Origin: Solimonas fluminis
Lineage (GTDB): Bacteria > Pseudomonadota > Gammaproteobacteria > Nevskiales > Nevskiaceae
Direction: 5' to 3'
DNA: 64,000 nucleotides
Assembly: GCF_002930645.1 (NCBI RefSeq)
Contig: NZ_PSNW01000002.1
Coordinates: 434,001-498,000 of the forward strand
This document shows, piece by piece, positions 45,513 through 54,373 of this stretch; position 1 is the first letter of the stretch, and every line of letters starts with the position of its first letter. A model generated the notes under the pieces. It was not told the origin of the DNA, did not search any database, and saw only the letters and a program-made list of their open reading frames with translations. Position numbers and translations under genes: made by a program.

Positions 45513-46454
45513 CTAGGGTGGCAGGATGAAGGAGCGGAGCTTCACCGGGTCCACCGGCAGCGGCTCCGCCGCCTGGCTCTCGATCACCGGCAGCGGTGCC
45601 GGGGCCGGCCGCGTCGCCGGATCGCGCGGCGCCAGCAGGTCCGCCAGCGACTCCTCGCCCGGCCTGGCGGCCGGCGGCAGGTCGCGGTGGGTATTCTCCA
45701 GCGGCGTCTCCTGCGTCTCCGCCGGGTCGTCGACGTAGCGGGTGGCGACCGCCGCCGGCGTTTCCGGCTCCGGCAGGAATTCCGCGGTACGCTCGGCCGG
45801 CGTTTCCACCACCGGCTCCTGCGGCGATTCGGCCGCCGCCGCGTCCAGCCACTCCTGCACCGCCGGATGCATCAGCACGTTGTAGACGTACTCGCGCTCG
45901 GGGCCGTCGAGCGCCACGGCGTAGGCATGGAAGCGCAGGGCCACCGGCGCGAACATGGCGTCGGCGATGCCGAAGCGGCCGAACAGCCAGGGCCCGCCGC
46001 GGCCATGGAGGCTGCGGGCCTCGCGCCACAGGGCGCGCACGCGGGCGATGTCCGACGCGGCTTGTTCGCCGACCTCCCGGGCCGCCGGCTTGCGCAACGC
46101 GTCGAACGGCAGTTCGCGCCGCAGGTCGGCAAAGCCCGCGTGCATCTCGGCGGACATGGCCCGGGCCAGCGCCCGCGCGGCCGGGTCCAGCGGCCAGGCC
46201 AGCGGCAGGGCCAGGGTTTCGGCGGCGTACTCGCAGATGGCCAGCGATTCCCAGACCTTGAGCCGGCCCTGCAGCAGGCAGGGAACCTTGCCGCTGGGCG
46301 AGTGTTCAAGAATACGTGCGCGGCTGTCCGGCTGGCCCAGGGGCAGCAGGATCTCGTCGAACGGCACCTCGTGGTGGCGCAGGAACAGCCAGGGCCGCAG
46401 CGACCAGCTGGAGCGGGCCTTGCTGCCGAGAACGAGCGTGAGTTTCTGCTGCAT
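45513..46454 (-). CDS. Glutathione S-transferase family protein with long C-terminal extension
   Basis: 313 residues. The N-terminal thioredoxin-like domain (TLVLGSKARSSWSLRPWLFL; SPSGKVPCL) and helical domain (FGRFGIADAMFAPVALRFHAY) fill about 225 residues, the normal GST length. The extra ~90 residues are acidic and Pro-rich (VVETPAERTAEFLPEPE), probably unstructured. The start MQQKLTLVLG was chosen because the GST fold begins there. GSTs of this subgroup detoxify electrophiles or reduce disulfides. It is divergent from tamA. Confidence 0.88.
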   Translation of the reverse strand: MQQKLTLVLGSKARSSWSLRPWLFLRHHEVPFDEILLPLGQPDSRARILEHSPSGKVPCLLQGRLKVWESLAICEYAAETLALPLAWPLDPAARALARAMSAEMHAGFADLRRELPFDALRKPAAREVGEQAASDIARVRALWREARSLHGRGGPWLFGRFGIADAMFAPVALRFHAYAVALDGPEREYVYNVLMHPAVQEWLDAAAAESPQEPVVETPAERTAEFLPEPETPAAVATRYVDDPAETQETPLENTHRDLPPAARPGEESLADLLAPRDPATRPAPAPLPVIESQAAEPLPVDPVKLRSFILPP

Positions 46455-46550
46455 GCGGCACTCCCTGGCCGGAAGGCGTCCGGTTGGACGCTTCACTTCA
46501 CTGTGGCCGTCACAATCACAAATAATACGAGCCCAAGCAAGACAGATGCC

Positions 46551-48293
46551 GTGACGTCGATCCCCTTCTCACCTGCCTGCCGCCGGCTGCTTCCTGCACT
46601 CCTGCTGTGGGCGGGGTTTGCCCATGCCGGCGTCGAGGTGGAGGTCCTGGGCCTGGAGGGGGCGGAGAAGGAGAACGTCGAGCAGCGCCTGCGCATCCGT
46701 GCCTCGGCCAGGTCCGAGGAGCTGGACGACCTGCTGGTGGAGGGCCTGCATGCCCGTGCCGGGGACGACATCCGCGGCGCGCTGCAGCCCTTCGGCTACT
46801 ACAGCCCGAAGATCGAGTCCTCGCTGGAAGGCGAGGCGCCCCACTGGAAGGCGCGCTACACCGTGGACAAGGGCCTGCCGACCCTGATCACGCGCATCGA
46901 CGTGGAAGTGGAGGGCGAGGGCCAGAAGGACCGCATCTTCCGGCGCATCTTCCGGCGCTTTCCGCTGACCACCTACGAGCGGCTGCAGCACAGCGAGTAC
47001 GAGCAGGCCAAGACCAGCCTGGCCCAGGCCGCCTACGCCGAGGGCTACCTCGATGCCACCTTCACCAGCTCGCAGCTGCGCGTCAATCCGGAAGAGCGCA
47101 GCGCCGAGGTGGAACTGATCCTCAGCACCGGGCCGCGCTACTACTTCGGCCCGGTCACGGTGGAGCAGACCCACCTCGATCCCGGTATCGTGGAGCGCTA
47201 CGTCACGATCCAGCCCGGGGCGCCGTTCGATCCGCAGGTCCTGGTGGACACGCAGTTCGCCCTGACCGACCTGGACTACTTCCAGAGCGTGGAGATCGAG
47301 CCGCGGCGCGACAAGGCCGAGGACCATCGCATCCCGATGGAGATCCACACCACGCCGCGGCCCAAGCGCAAATGGGACTTCGGCGTGGGCTACGGCACCG
47401 ACACCGGCGCCCGCACCTCGGTGGCCAACGACGTGCGCTACTTCAACCGCTCCGGCCACAAGCTGCACGCGGAAATGCAGCTGTCGCAGATCAAGAACAA
47501 GGCCAGCGCCGAGTACCGCATCCCCCTCGGGCGCAAGCCCGGCGAATACTGGGGTTTCGGCGGCGCGGTGGAGACCGAACGCTACGAGGATGGCGACAGC
47601 CTCAAGTACGTGCTCAACACCAGCCTCAACCGCTTCCCCGGCAACTGGAAGCGCAAGTGGTACCTGAGCTTCGAGCACGAGGAATCCGAGCTGTCCGACA
47701 AGGCGCAGACCGCGGACCTGCTGATGCCGGGCCTGGAGCTGAACCGCAGCGAGCTGAACGATCCGATCCTGACGCGGCGCGGCTGGGCGGTGTTCCTCGA
47801 TACCCACGGTGCGCAGAAGGGACTGCTGTCCAACGCCAGCTTCGTCCAGGCCCACGGCATCCTGCGCGGCGTCTATCCGCTCTCGCGCCGGTGGCGCGTG
47901 CTGGGGCGCGCGGAGTACGGCGCCAACATCGTCGACGACTTCTCCGAGCTGCCGGCCTCGCAGCGCTTCTTCGCGGGCGGCGACCAGTCGGTGCGCGGCT
48001 ACAGCTACCAGTCGATCGGGCCGAAGGACGCCGACGGCAAGGTCGTGGGCGGCAAGTTCCTCGCCGGCGCCAGCCTGGAGACCGACTACTACTTCTGGGA
48101 CAAGTGGGGTGCCGCCGTGTTCTACGACGCCGGCGGTGCCGACGACGAGGTCATGCCGAAGCTGTTCCAGGGCATCGGCATCGGCGCGCGCTACCGCTCG
48201 CCGGTCGGCTACATCCAGGCCGACATCGCGCATCCGCTGGATGGCGACGACAGCGGCGTGCGCCTGCACATCGGCATCCGGGTGGGCCTGTGA
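46551..48293 (+). CDS. tamA: Translocation and assembly module outer membrane protein TamA
   Basis: 580 residues from a GTG. The signal peptide ends FAHAG, followed by three POTRA domains (about residues 30-265; KARYTVDKGLPTLITRID in the first) and a 16-strand Omp85 barrel (about 270-580) with FAGGDQSVRGYSYQSIGP as the lid-loop VRGF/Y motif. It works with TamB to insert autotransporters and other outer membrane proteins. No ATG lies near the signal peptide, which supports the GTG start. It overlaps tamB (GTGA). Confidence 0.95.
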   Translation: MTSIPFSPACRRLLPALLLWAGFAHAGVEVEVLGLEGAEKENVEQRLRIRASARSEELDDLLVEGLHARAGDDIRGALQPFGYYSPKIESSLEGEAPHWKARYTVDKGLPTLITRIDVEVEGEGQKDRIFRRIFRRFPLTTYERLQHSEYEQAKTSLAQAAYAEGYLDATFTSSQLRVNPEERSAEVELILSTGPRYYFGPVTVEQTHLDPGIVERYVTIQPGAPFDPQVLVDTQFALTDLDYFQSVEIEPRRDKAEDHRIPMEIHTTPRPKRKWDFGVGYGTDTGARTSVANDVRYFNRSGHKLHAEMQLSQIKNKASAEYRIPLGRKPGEYWGFGGAVETERYEDGDSLKYVLNTSLNRFPGNWKRKWYLSFEHEESELSDKAQTADLLMPGLELNRSELNDPILTRRGWAVFLDTHGAQKGLLSNASFVQAHGILRGVYPLSRRWRVLGRAEYGANIVDDFSELPASQRFFAGGDQSVRGYSYQSIGPKDADGKVVGGKFLAGASLETDYYFWDKWGAAVFYDAGGADDEVMPKLFQGIGIGARYRSPVGYIQADIAHPLDGDDSGVRLHIGIRVGL

Positions 48294-51200
48294 AGCGCCT
48301 CCTGGTCGTGCTGCTCGCGCTGCTGGCCGTGCCGGCGCTGCCGCTGCTGCTGGCGGCCTGGCTGCTGGGTACGGAGGCGGGCACGCGCTTCGCCGCGGAC
48401 CAGGCGCAGCAATGGGTGCCCGGCCTGCGCATCGGATCGGTGGAGGGCTCGCTGCTCAGCCCCCTGGTGCTGCGCGGCCTGCGCTTCGAGAACGAGGCCG
48501 CCACGGTGGAGATCGACGAGGCGACGCTGCGCTGGCGGCCGCGTTCGCTGCTGCGCGGCCGCCTGCGCATCACCGATCTGCAGGCCGGCAAGGTGGACGT
48601 GACACTGCGCGACACGCCGCCGGACGAGGAACAGACCCCGCCGATCAGCGAGCTGCCGCTGGGCCTGCGCGTGGTCAATGCCGGCGTGCAGCATTTGCGC
48701 CTGCGCCTGCCTGACGCGGAAGCGCCGCTGCAGATCGACGCCATCGGCCTGGACCTGCGCTGGGTCGGCCGCCGCGTGGAACTGCGCAGGCTCGCCGCCA
48801 CGCTGCCGCAGACCGGCCCCCTGCTGGCGGTGGCTGACCTGCGGCTGTCGCCGGAGCGCGTGCAGGTGGAGCAGTTCAGGCTGAGCGGGCCCGGGCTTGC
48901 CGAGCTGCACGGCGAATACGCCTATGCCGGCCAGTTCGATGCCACGCTGCGCTGGCGGGATCTGCGCTGGCCGCTGCTGGACGAGCCCATGCTGACCAGC
49001 CCGAAGGGCGAGGCCGCGGTCAAGGGCTCGCCGGAATCCTACGCCTACCGGCTCAAGGCCCGCTTCGCCGAGGCGCGTGCCGCGGTGGACCTGGAAGCCG
49101 AGGGCGAGGGCACGATGGAGACGCTGCGGCTGCAGCGCCTGCAGGCCCGGGGCCTGGGCGGGCGGCTCGACGCCAAGGCCGACGTCGCCTGGGCGCCGCA
49201 GCTGCGCGTCGAGGCCGAGGGCGAGATGCGCAGCATCCATCCCGAGCAGGTCCTGCCCGAACTGGCCGGCATCCTCAACGGCCGCTTCCGCGTGCAGACG
49301 CAGCTGCAGGACGGCAAGCCGCGCATCGGCTTCAGCGCCGCGCTGTACGACTCGGTGTGGCGCGACTACCGGCTCGACCTGAAGGCGGACGGCCTCTACG
49401 CCGACGATACGCTGACGCTGGCCGCCGCGGAGCTGCGCAGCGGGCCCACGCGGCTCGAGGCCAGTGGCCGCGTCTGGCCGACGCTGGATGCCCAGGCCGA
49501 ACTGGCCAGTACCGACCTGGCGCCGCTGTGGCCCGGGCTTGGCGGAAAGCTGCAGGTTCGCGCGCAGGCCCAGGGGCCGGTGGAAGGCCCGCGCGTGAAG
49601 GCACAGGCCGAGGCGCAGCAGCTGCGCTACCAGTCCCATGGCCTGGCATCGCTGAAGCTGCAGGCCGACGCCGACCTGCGCGGCAGCAGCAATCCCGAGG
49701 ACTGGAAGCTGCAGGCGACGCTGGATGCGCGCAGCCTGGCCTCTGGCGACCTCCGCGCCGCCAGCCTGCAGCTCGACGGCCATCTCGACCTGCGCCGCGA
49801 CAACCGCCTGAGGGTCCGGCTGGCCGACGCGGATGCCGGCCTGCGCATCGCCGTGGCCACGCTGGAGCTGGATGGCCGCCTTGCCCAGCACGAGCTGCGC
49901 CTGGCGGCGCAGACCGACCAGGGCGATGCGGAACTGGCGTTGCGCGGCGCCGCCGACCTGCCGCGCCAGCGCTGGCGCGGCCAGCTGGCCAGCGGCCGCC
50001 TGGCGCCGAAGCAGCTCGCCGCCTGGACGCTACAGGAGCCGGCGGCGCTGGAGCTGTCCGCCACGGCACAATCGCTGGAGCCCGCCTGCTGGCGCAGCGC
50101 GCCGGCGCGCGCCTGCCTGCGCCTGCTGCGCGACCCCCGCGTGCAACGCGTGGCCTTCCGCCTGGAGGATTTCGCCTATGCCTACCTGCAGCCCTTCATG
50201 CCCAAGGGCTGGGAGGTGGACGGCAGCGTCGATGGCTCGGGGCAGATCGACCTGACGCCCGCCGGGCGCATCGCCGTGCTGCGTGCGGATCTGGCCACCA
50301 GCGCCGGCCAATGGACCGTCAACGAGCGCAGGCTGTTCGAGTTCAAGGCCGGCACCGCCCAGCTGGCGCAGGAGGGCGACTCGCTGCGCGCCAGGCTGGA
50401 CCTGCCCTTTGCCCAGGGCCTGGCCCGGCTCGACGCGCGCCTGGGGCCGGGAGCGCTGCTGGCGCAGCGCCCGCTGTCGGGCGAGCTGGAGGTGGAGCTG
50501 CCGGAGCTGACCTGGCTGCGGCTGTTCACCACCGAGGTGACCTCGGTGGAGGGATCCATCGGCGGGAAGTTCCAGCTGGGCGGCACGCTGGAGAAGCCGC
50601 TGGCCCAGGGCGAACTGGCGCTGCGCGACGGCAAGCTGCGGCTGGCCACGCCGGGCATCGAGATCAGCCCGCTGAAGGGCAGCCTGCGCGGCGGTTCCGA
50701 GGGCGTGTTGGAGCTGGACGTCTCCGGCTTCTCGGGCGGCGGCGAAGTCCGCGTCGCCGGCCGCATCGATCCGCGCAGCGACCCGGTGCAGGCCGACATC
50801 CGAGTCACCGGCAAGGACTTCCAGGCGGCGCGCCTGCCCAGCGCCAAGGTCTGGATCTCGCCCGATCTCAAGCTCGGCCTGAGCAAGCGCCAGCTGCGCG
50901 TGACCGGCGAGGTGCTGGTGCCGCGCGCCGAGATCGCGCCGCCGGACTTCGCCACCGGCATCGGCCCCAGCTCCGACCAGATCATCGTCGGCCGTGACGG
51001 CCAGCTGCCGGAGCCGGGCGGGCTGCTCAAGCTGCTGGCGGAGGTGCAGCTCAAGCTGGGCGACCAGGTCAGCTTCAAGGGCTACGGCCTGACCACCCGC
51101 TTCGGCGGCGGCATCACCATCTTCGAGGAGAGCGGCCGCGACACCCGCGCCGCGGGCGAGATCAACCTGATCGGCGGGCGCTACAAGGCCTATGGCCAGG

Positions 51201-51748
51201 ACCTGAGCATCGAGACCGGCCGGCTGATCTACAACGGCGGCTTCATCACCACCCCGCTGCTGGAGCTGAAGGCGGAGCGCAAGCCCAGCGAGGACGTCAC
51301 CGTCGGCATCCTGGTGCGCGGCACGCTCGAAAAGCCGCAGTTCAGCGTCTACTCCACGCCGTCGATGACGCAGCAGCAGCAGCTGTCCTGGCTGATCCTC
51401 GGCCGCCCGATGGACGAGGGCAACAACACCGAGGGCGACCGCAACATGCTGGCCAGCGCCGCGCTGGCGCTGGGCCTGAGCGGCGGCGGTTTCCTGGCCA
51501 ACCGCCTCGGCACCAGCGTCGGCATCGACGAGATCACGGTGGGCTCCAAGCCCGGCGAGACCTCCGACCAGGCGCGCCTTACCGTGGGCAAGTACCTCTC
51601 GCCAAAGCTCTACGTCAGCTACGGCATCGGCATCTTCCAGCCGGGCAACATCTTCAAGCTGGCCTACGATCTGGGCCACGGCTTCAAGCTGCAGACCGAA
51701 TCCGGCGTGGAGGCCGGCGGCGACCTGCTGTACACGATCGAGCGTTGA
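48290..51748 (+). CDS. tamB: Translocation and assembly module inner membrane protein TamB
   Basis: 1152 residues from a GTG that overlaps the tamA stop. An N-terminal membrane anchor (VKRLLVVLLALLAVPALPLL) precedes a long beta-helical body with AsmA-like repeats. The conserved C-terminal DUF490 domain (about 790-1152) contains GLTTRFGGGITIFEESGRDT, GGRYKAYGQDLSIETGRLI and FQPGNIFKLAYDLGHGFKL. It spans the periplasm, binds TamA, and also helps phospholipid transport. Length is near the usual 1200-1300. Confidence 0.95.
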   Translation: MKRLLVVLLALLAVPALPLLLAAWLLGTEAGTRFAADQAQQWVPGLRIGSVEGSLLSPLVLRGLRFENEAATVEIDEATLRWRPRSLLRGRLRITDLQAGKVDVTLRDTPPDEEQTPPISELPLGLRVVNAGVQHLRLRLPDAEAPLQIDAIGLDLRWVGRRVELRRLAATLPQTGPLLAVADLRLSPERVQVEQFRLSGPGLAELHGEYAYAGQFDATLRWRDLRWPLLDEPMLTSPKGEAAVKGSPESYAYRLKARFAEARAAVDLEAEGEGTMETLRLQRLQARGLGGRLDAKADVAWAPQLRVEAEGEMRSIHPEQVLPELAGILNGRFRVQTQLQDGKPRIGFSAALYDSVWRDYRLDLKADGLYADDTLTLAAAELRSGPTRLEASGRVWPTLDAQAELASTDLAPLWPGLGGKLQVRAQAQGPVEGPRVKAQAEAQQLRYQSHGLASLKLQADADLRGSSNPEDWKLQATLDARSLASGDLRAASLQLDGHLDLRRDNRLRVRLADADAGLRIAVATLELDGRLAQHELRLAAQTDQGDAELALRGAADLPRQRWRGQLASGRLAPKQLAAWTLQEPAALELSATAQSLEPACWRSAPARACLRLLRDPRVQRVAFRLEDFAYAYLQPFMPKGWEVDGSVDGSGQIDLTPAGRIAVLRADLATSAGQWTVNERRLFEFKAGTAQLAQEGDSLRARLDLPFAQGLARLDARLGPGALLAQRPLSGELEVELPELTWLRLFTTEVTSVEGSIGGKFQLGGTLEKPLAQGELALRDGKLRLATPGIEISPLKGSLRGGSEGVLELDVSGFSGGGEVRVAGRIDPRSDPVQADIRVTGKDFQAARLPSAKVWISPDLKLGLSKRQLRVTGEVLVPRAEIAPPDFATGIGPSSDQIIVGRDGQLPEPGGLLKLLAEVQLKLGDQVSFKGYGLTTRFGGGITIFEESGRDTRAAGEINLIGGRYKAYGQDLSIETGRLIYNGGFITTPLLELKAERKPSEDVTVGILVRGTLEKPQFSVYSTPSMTQQQQLSWLILGRPMDEGNNTEGDRNMLASAALALGLSGGGFLANRLGTSVGIDEITVGSKPGETSDQARLTVGKYLSPKLYVSYGIGIFQPGNIFKLAYDLGHGFKLQTESGVEAGGDLLYTIER

Positions 51749-51824
51749 GCACCTGACGATGTCGTCAGCTTGCGCGGCATGGGCCGTGCCGACAGGCTGT
51801 AGTCGACGAGACCGGATTTTCGCC

Positions 51825-53405
51825 ATGCGCCTGCTCCTGCTGCTTTGCCTGTCCTGGGCCAGCCTGGTCCCTGCCGCGGAACCCGCGGCCGCGCTGCGCT
51901 ACCCCGAGGATTTCTTCGTGGCCTACGGCAAGGCCGAGCCGGACTTGCGTGTGGAACTCCGGGGGGATGCCGAGGGCGTGGTGCTGCACGCGCGCGTGCT
52001 GTCGTCCAGCCGGCCGGAGCTTGAAGAGGATGTGACGCGTGCCCTGCTGGGCTGGCGCTTCCGCCCGGATCGCGAGGAGGGAAGGCCGGTCGCCTGGACC
52101 CGCGAAATCGGCTTCGTTTTCGCGGCACTGCCCGCGGCCGATGCGCCGGCGCGGTTGAAGAAGGAGATGCGCGTCTTCTATCCGGAGGGCAAGACCTGGA
52201 AGGGTGCCGATCCGGAGATCCTGCTCGAAGCGGCGGTGGCCGCCGACGGTGAGATCAAGAGTGTCCGCGTGCTCCAGTCCGTCGATCCGGAGCTTTCCCT
52301 CGCCGCAGTGCTAGCCGCGCTGCGGCGCGGCCGCGCTTGCGAGCCGGCGCAGCGCGAGGGCAAGGCGGTTGCCGGCCTGCTGCGCATTCCGCTGGTGCTC
52401 ACGACGCTGCCTGCCGCCGTGAAGCGGGTGATGCCGGAGTATCCGCTCGAGTTGCGCAAGTCAGGCAACCAGGGCGACGTGCAGGTGGCGTTCACCGTCA
52501 CCGCCGGGGGTGAGCCCCGCGGTATCCGGGTCATCGAGTCCGCGCACCCGGCGCTGGAACGCGCGGTGGTGGAGGCTCTGGGCCAATGGCGCTTTGCGCC
52601 GGCAACCCGGCGCGGCCAGGCAGTGACGGAAGAATTCTCCATGAGGCTGCCGTTCTCCTTGCAGAACGCGCCGCTGAGCATGTTGCGGCTGACGGCGGCC
52701 GAGCCCTATGCCCTCTCCGGGGAGCTGCGCTTTCCGGAGAACCTGCCCGAGGAGTTCCGCTACGACCAGCCGCCACAGGTGAAGCTGGCGCAGGCCGCGG
52801 CCTATCCGTTCGAGCTGCTGGCGGAGGGTGTCACCGGCTCGGCCACGGTCAACGCGGTGATCCGTCCGGACGGCAGGGTGCAGGAGGCCCGCATCCTGAA
52901 CGCTACGCGTCCGGAATTCGGCCTTGCGGCGCGCGCCGCGATGGAAGCCTGGGAGTTCGAGCCGGCACGCAAGCAGGGCAAGCCTGCCTGGGCACTGATC
53001 ACCCGTGAAACCAAGTTCGAGCGCAGCGGACGCGATGCCCCGGGCGAGTCGGCCCTGCGCCTGCTGCGGGTGCTGAAGGAAGGCCAGCCCGACATTCCTG
53101 GCTTGGCGGACCTCGACGCCCTGCCCCTGCCGGTCCACCAGCCCGTGCCGCTGCGTCCACCGGGCTCGCGGGGCGCCGATATCGGCGGCACCGTGGTCGT
53201 GGAATTCTTCATCGATCGCGACGGTCGGGCGCAGCTGCCCCGGGCACTGAGTTCGCCGGACGAGGGCCTGGCCTGGGCTGCGGTCACCGCGGTTTCACGC
53301 TGGCAGTTCACGCCGCCGCTGCGCGGCGGCCAGCCGGTGGACGTTCGCGCCAGCGTCCCCTTGGAGTTCCATCCGTCGGTCGCGCCGCCGGCAGGCGAAC
53401 CCTAG
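51825..53405 (+). CDS. Secreted protein with five tandem TonB C-terminal-like repeats
   Basis: 526 residues with a Sec signal (MRLLLLLCLSWASLVPA). Five repeats share the TonB-C ending pattern of W-x-F-x-P followed by a Gly and Val: GWRFRPDREEGRPVAW, RRGRACEPAQREGKAVAG (degenerate), QWRFAPATRRGQAVTEE, AWEFEPARKQGKPAW, RWQFTPPLRGGQPVDV. Ordinary TonB has one such domain and a membrane anchor plus Pro-rich spacer, both missing here. It is therefore probably a soluble periplasmic protein that does not energise transporters itself; its role is unknown. The stop shares CTAG with that of the convergent hydrolase. Confidence 0.8.
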   Translation: MRLLLLLCLSWASLVPAAEPAAALRYPEDFFVAYGKAEPDLRVELRGDAEGVVLHARVLSSSRPELEEDVTRALLGWRFRPDREEGRPVAWTREIGFVFAALPAADAPARLKKEMRVFYPEGKTWKGADPEILLEAAVAADGEIKSVRVLQSVDPELSLAAVLAALRRGRACEPAQREGKAVAGLLRIPLVLTTLPAAVKRVMPEYPLELRKSGNQGDVQVAFTVTAGGEPRGIRVIESAHPALERAVVEALGQWRFAPATRRGQAVTEEFSMRLPFSLQNAPLSMLRLTAAEPYALSGELRFPENLPEEFRYDQPPQVKLAQAAAYPFELLAEGVTGSATVNAVIRPDGRVQEARILNATRPEFGLAARAAMEAWEFEPARKQGKPAWALITRETKFERSGRDAPGESALRLLRVLKEGQPDIPGLADLDALPLPVHQPVPLRPPGSRGADIGGTVVVEFFIDRDGRAQLPRALSSPDEGLAWAAVTAVSRWQFTPPLRGGQPVDVRASVPLEFHPSVAPPAGEP

Positions 53406-54082
53406 GCGGCGCCGAGCCGCTCCCGCATCCAGCGCCCGATCTGCTCGATCTCTTCCTCGCAGACCTGGTGCTGCATCGGGTACTCGTGCCATTCCAGCTC
53501 GTAGCCGGCGGCGCGCAGGCCGCGCGCGGAGTCCGAGCCCCAGGCGAAGGGTACGATGGGGTCGAAGCGGCCGTGCGCCATGAAGATCGGCGTTCGGAAG
53601 CTGGCCGGGTGGATTTCCGATTCCACCTTCTGGTGCAGCGGCATGTAGGTGGACAGCGCGATCAGGCCGCCCAGCGGTTCCGGATGGCGCACGCCCAGGT
53701 GCAGGGTGACGGCGCCGCCCTGCGAGAAGCCGGCCAGCAGGATGCGCCGCGCCGGGATGCCGGAGGCGATCTCGGCCCCGATCAGTCCGGCGATGCGCTT
53801 CTCGGACTCGCGCAGGCCGGCTTCGTCCTGCCGCGCCGCGCGGTCCAGGGCCGGGATGTCGTACCAGGCGCGCAGCGGCATGCCGCCGTTGATGGTCACC
53901 GGCTGGATCTTCGCGTGGGGGAACAGGAAGCGCACGCGGTGGCCGGCCGGCAGTCCCAGTTCCGGCACGATGGGCACGAAGTCATGCCCGTCCGCGCCCA
54001 GGCCGTGCAGCCAGATGACCGTGGCATCCGCCGGGGCGTCCGGCTCGAGTCGTACCGCGTCCGCCGATTCGTGCTTTTTCAT
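53402..54082 (-). CDS. Carboxylesterase/phospholipase family hydrolase
   Basis: 226 residues. This is the short alpha/beta hydrolase family of EstB and acyl-protein thioesterases: VIWLHGLGADGHDFVPIVPE, the nucleophile GFSQGGAV with Ser in the usual central place, MAHGRFDPIVP with the acid, and MQHQVCEEEI carrying the catalytic His. It hydrolyses short-chain esters in the cytosol. The start MKKHESADAV is preferred although the frame is open upstream. Divergent from lptM with 66 bases between the starts. Confidence 0.93.
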   Translation of the reverse strand: MKKHESADAVRLEPDAPADATVIWLHGLGADGHDFVPIVPELGLPAGHRVRFLFPHAKIQPVTINGGMPLRAWYDIPALDRAARQDEAGLRESEKRIAGLIGAEIASGIPARRILLAGFSQGGAVTLHLGVRHPEPLGGLIALSTYMPLHQKVESEIHPASFRTPIFMAHGRFDPIVPFAWGSDSARGLRAAGYELEWHEYPMQHQVCEEEIEQIGRWMRERLGAA

Positions 54083-54148
54083 GGGGCGGGATTCTACAGC
54101 CGGCCCAGGGTGCCAACTTGGTACACTTGCCGCCCCCGGAGCGCCGCC

Positions 54149-54373
54149 ATGACCCAGCTGCCGACCCTCGCCCTGTCCCTGACCCTCCTGCTGGCCGCCT
54201 GCGGCCAGTCCGGCGCGCTGTACCTGCCCGAAAAGGAGAAGGCGCCGGTGCCGCAGGCGCCGCCGCCCGCCGTGGCTCATCCGCCCGCCGACGCCGCGCA
54301 GAACCCGGTGCCCGAGGCGCCGCCTGCCGCCGTGGCCAAGCCCAAGAACGACTCTTCCCCGGACTCCCCCTAG
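54149..54373 (+). CDS. lptM: LPS translocon maturation chaperone LptM-like lipoprotein
   Basis: 74 residues. A lipoprotein signal ends LLLAACGQSG (lipobox LAAC), directly followed by GALYLPEK, the short conserved motif of the YifL/LptM family. The rest is Pro/Ala-rich and unstructured. LptM helps LptD fold in the outer membrane. Its position immediately before lysA is conserved in many proteobacteria. It shares one base with the lysA start (TAGTG). Confidence 0.9.
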   Translation: MTQLPTLALSLTLLLAACGQSGALYLPEKEKAPVPQAPPPAVAHPPADAAQNPVPEAPPAAVAKPKNDSSPDSP

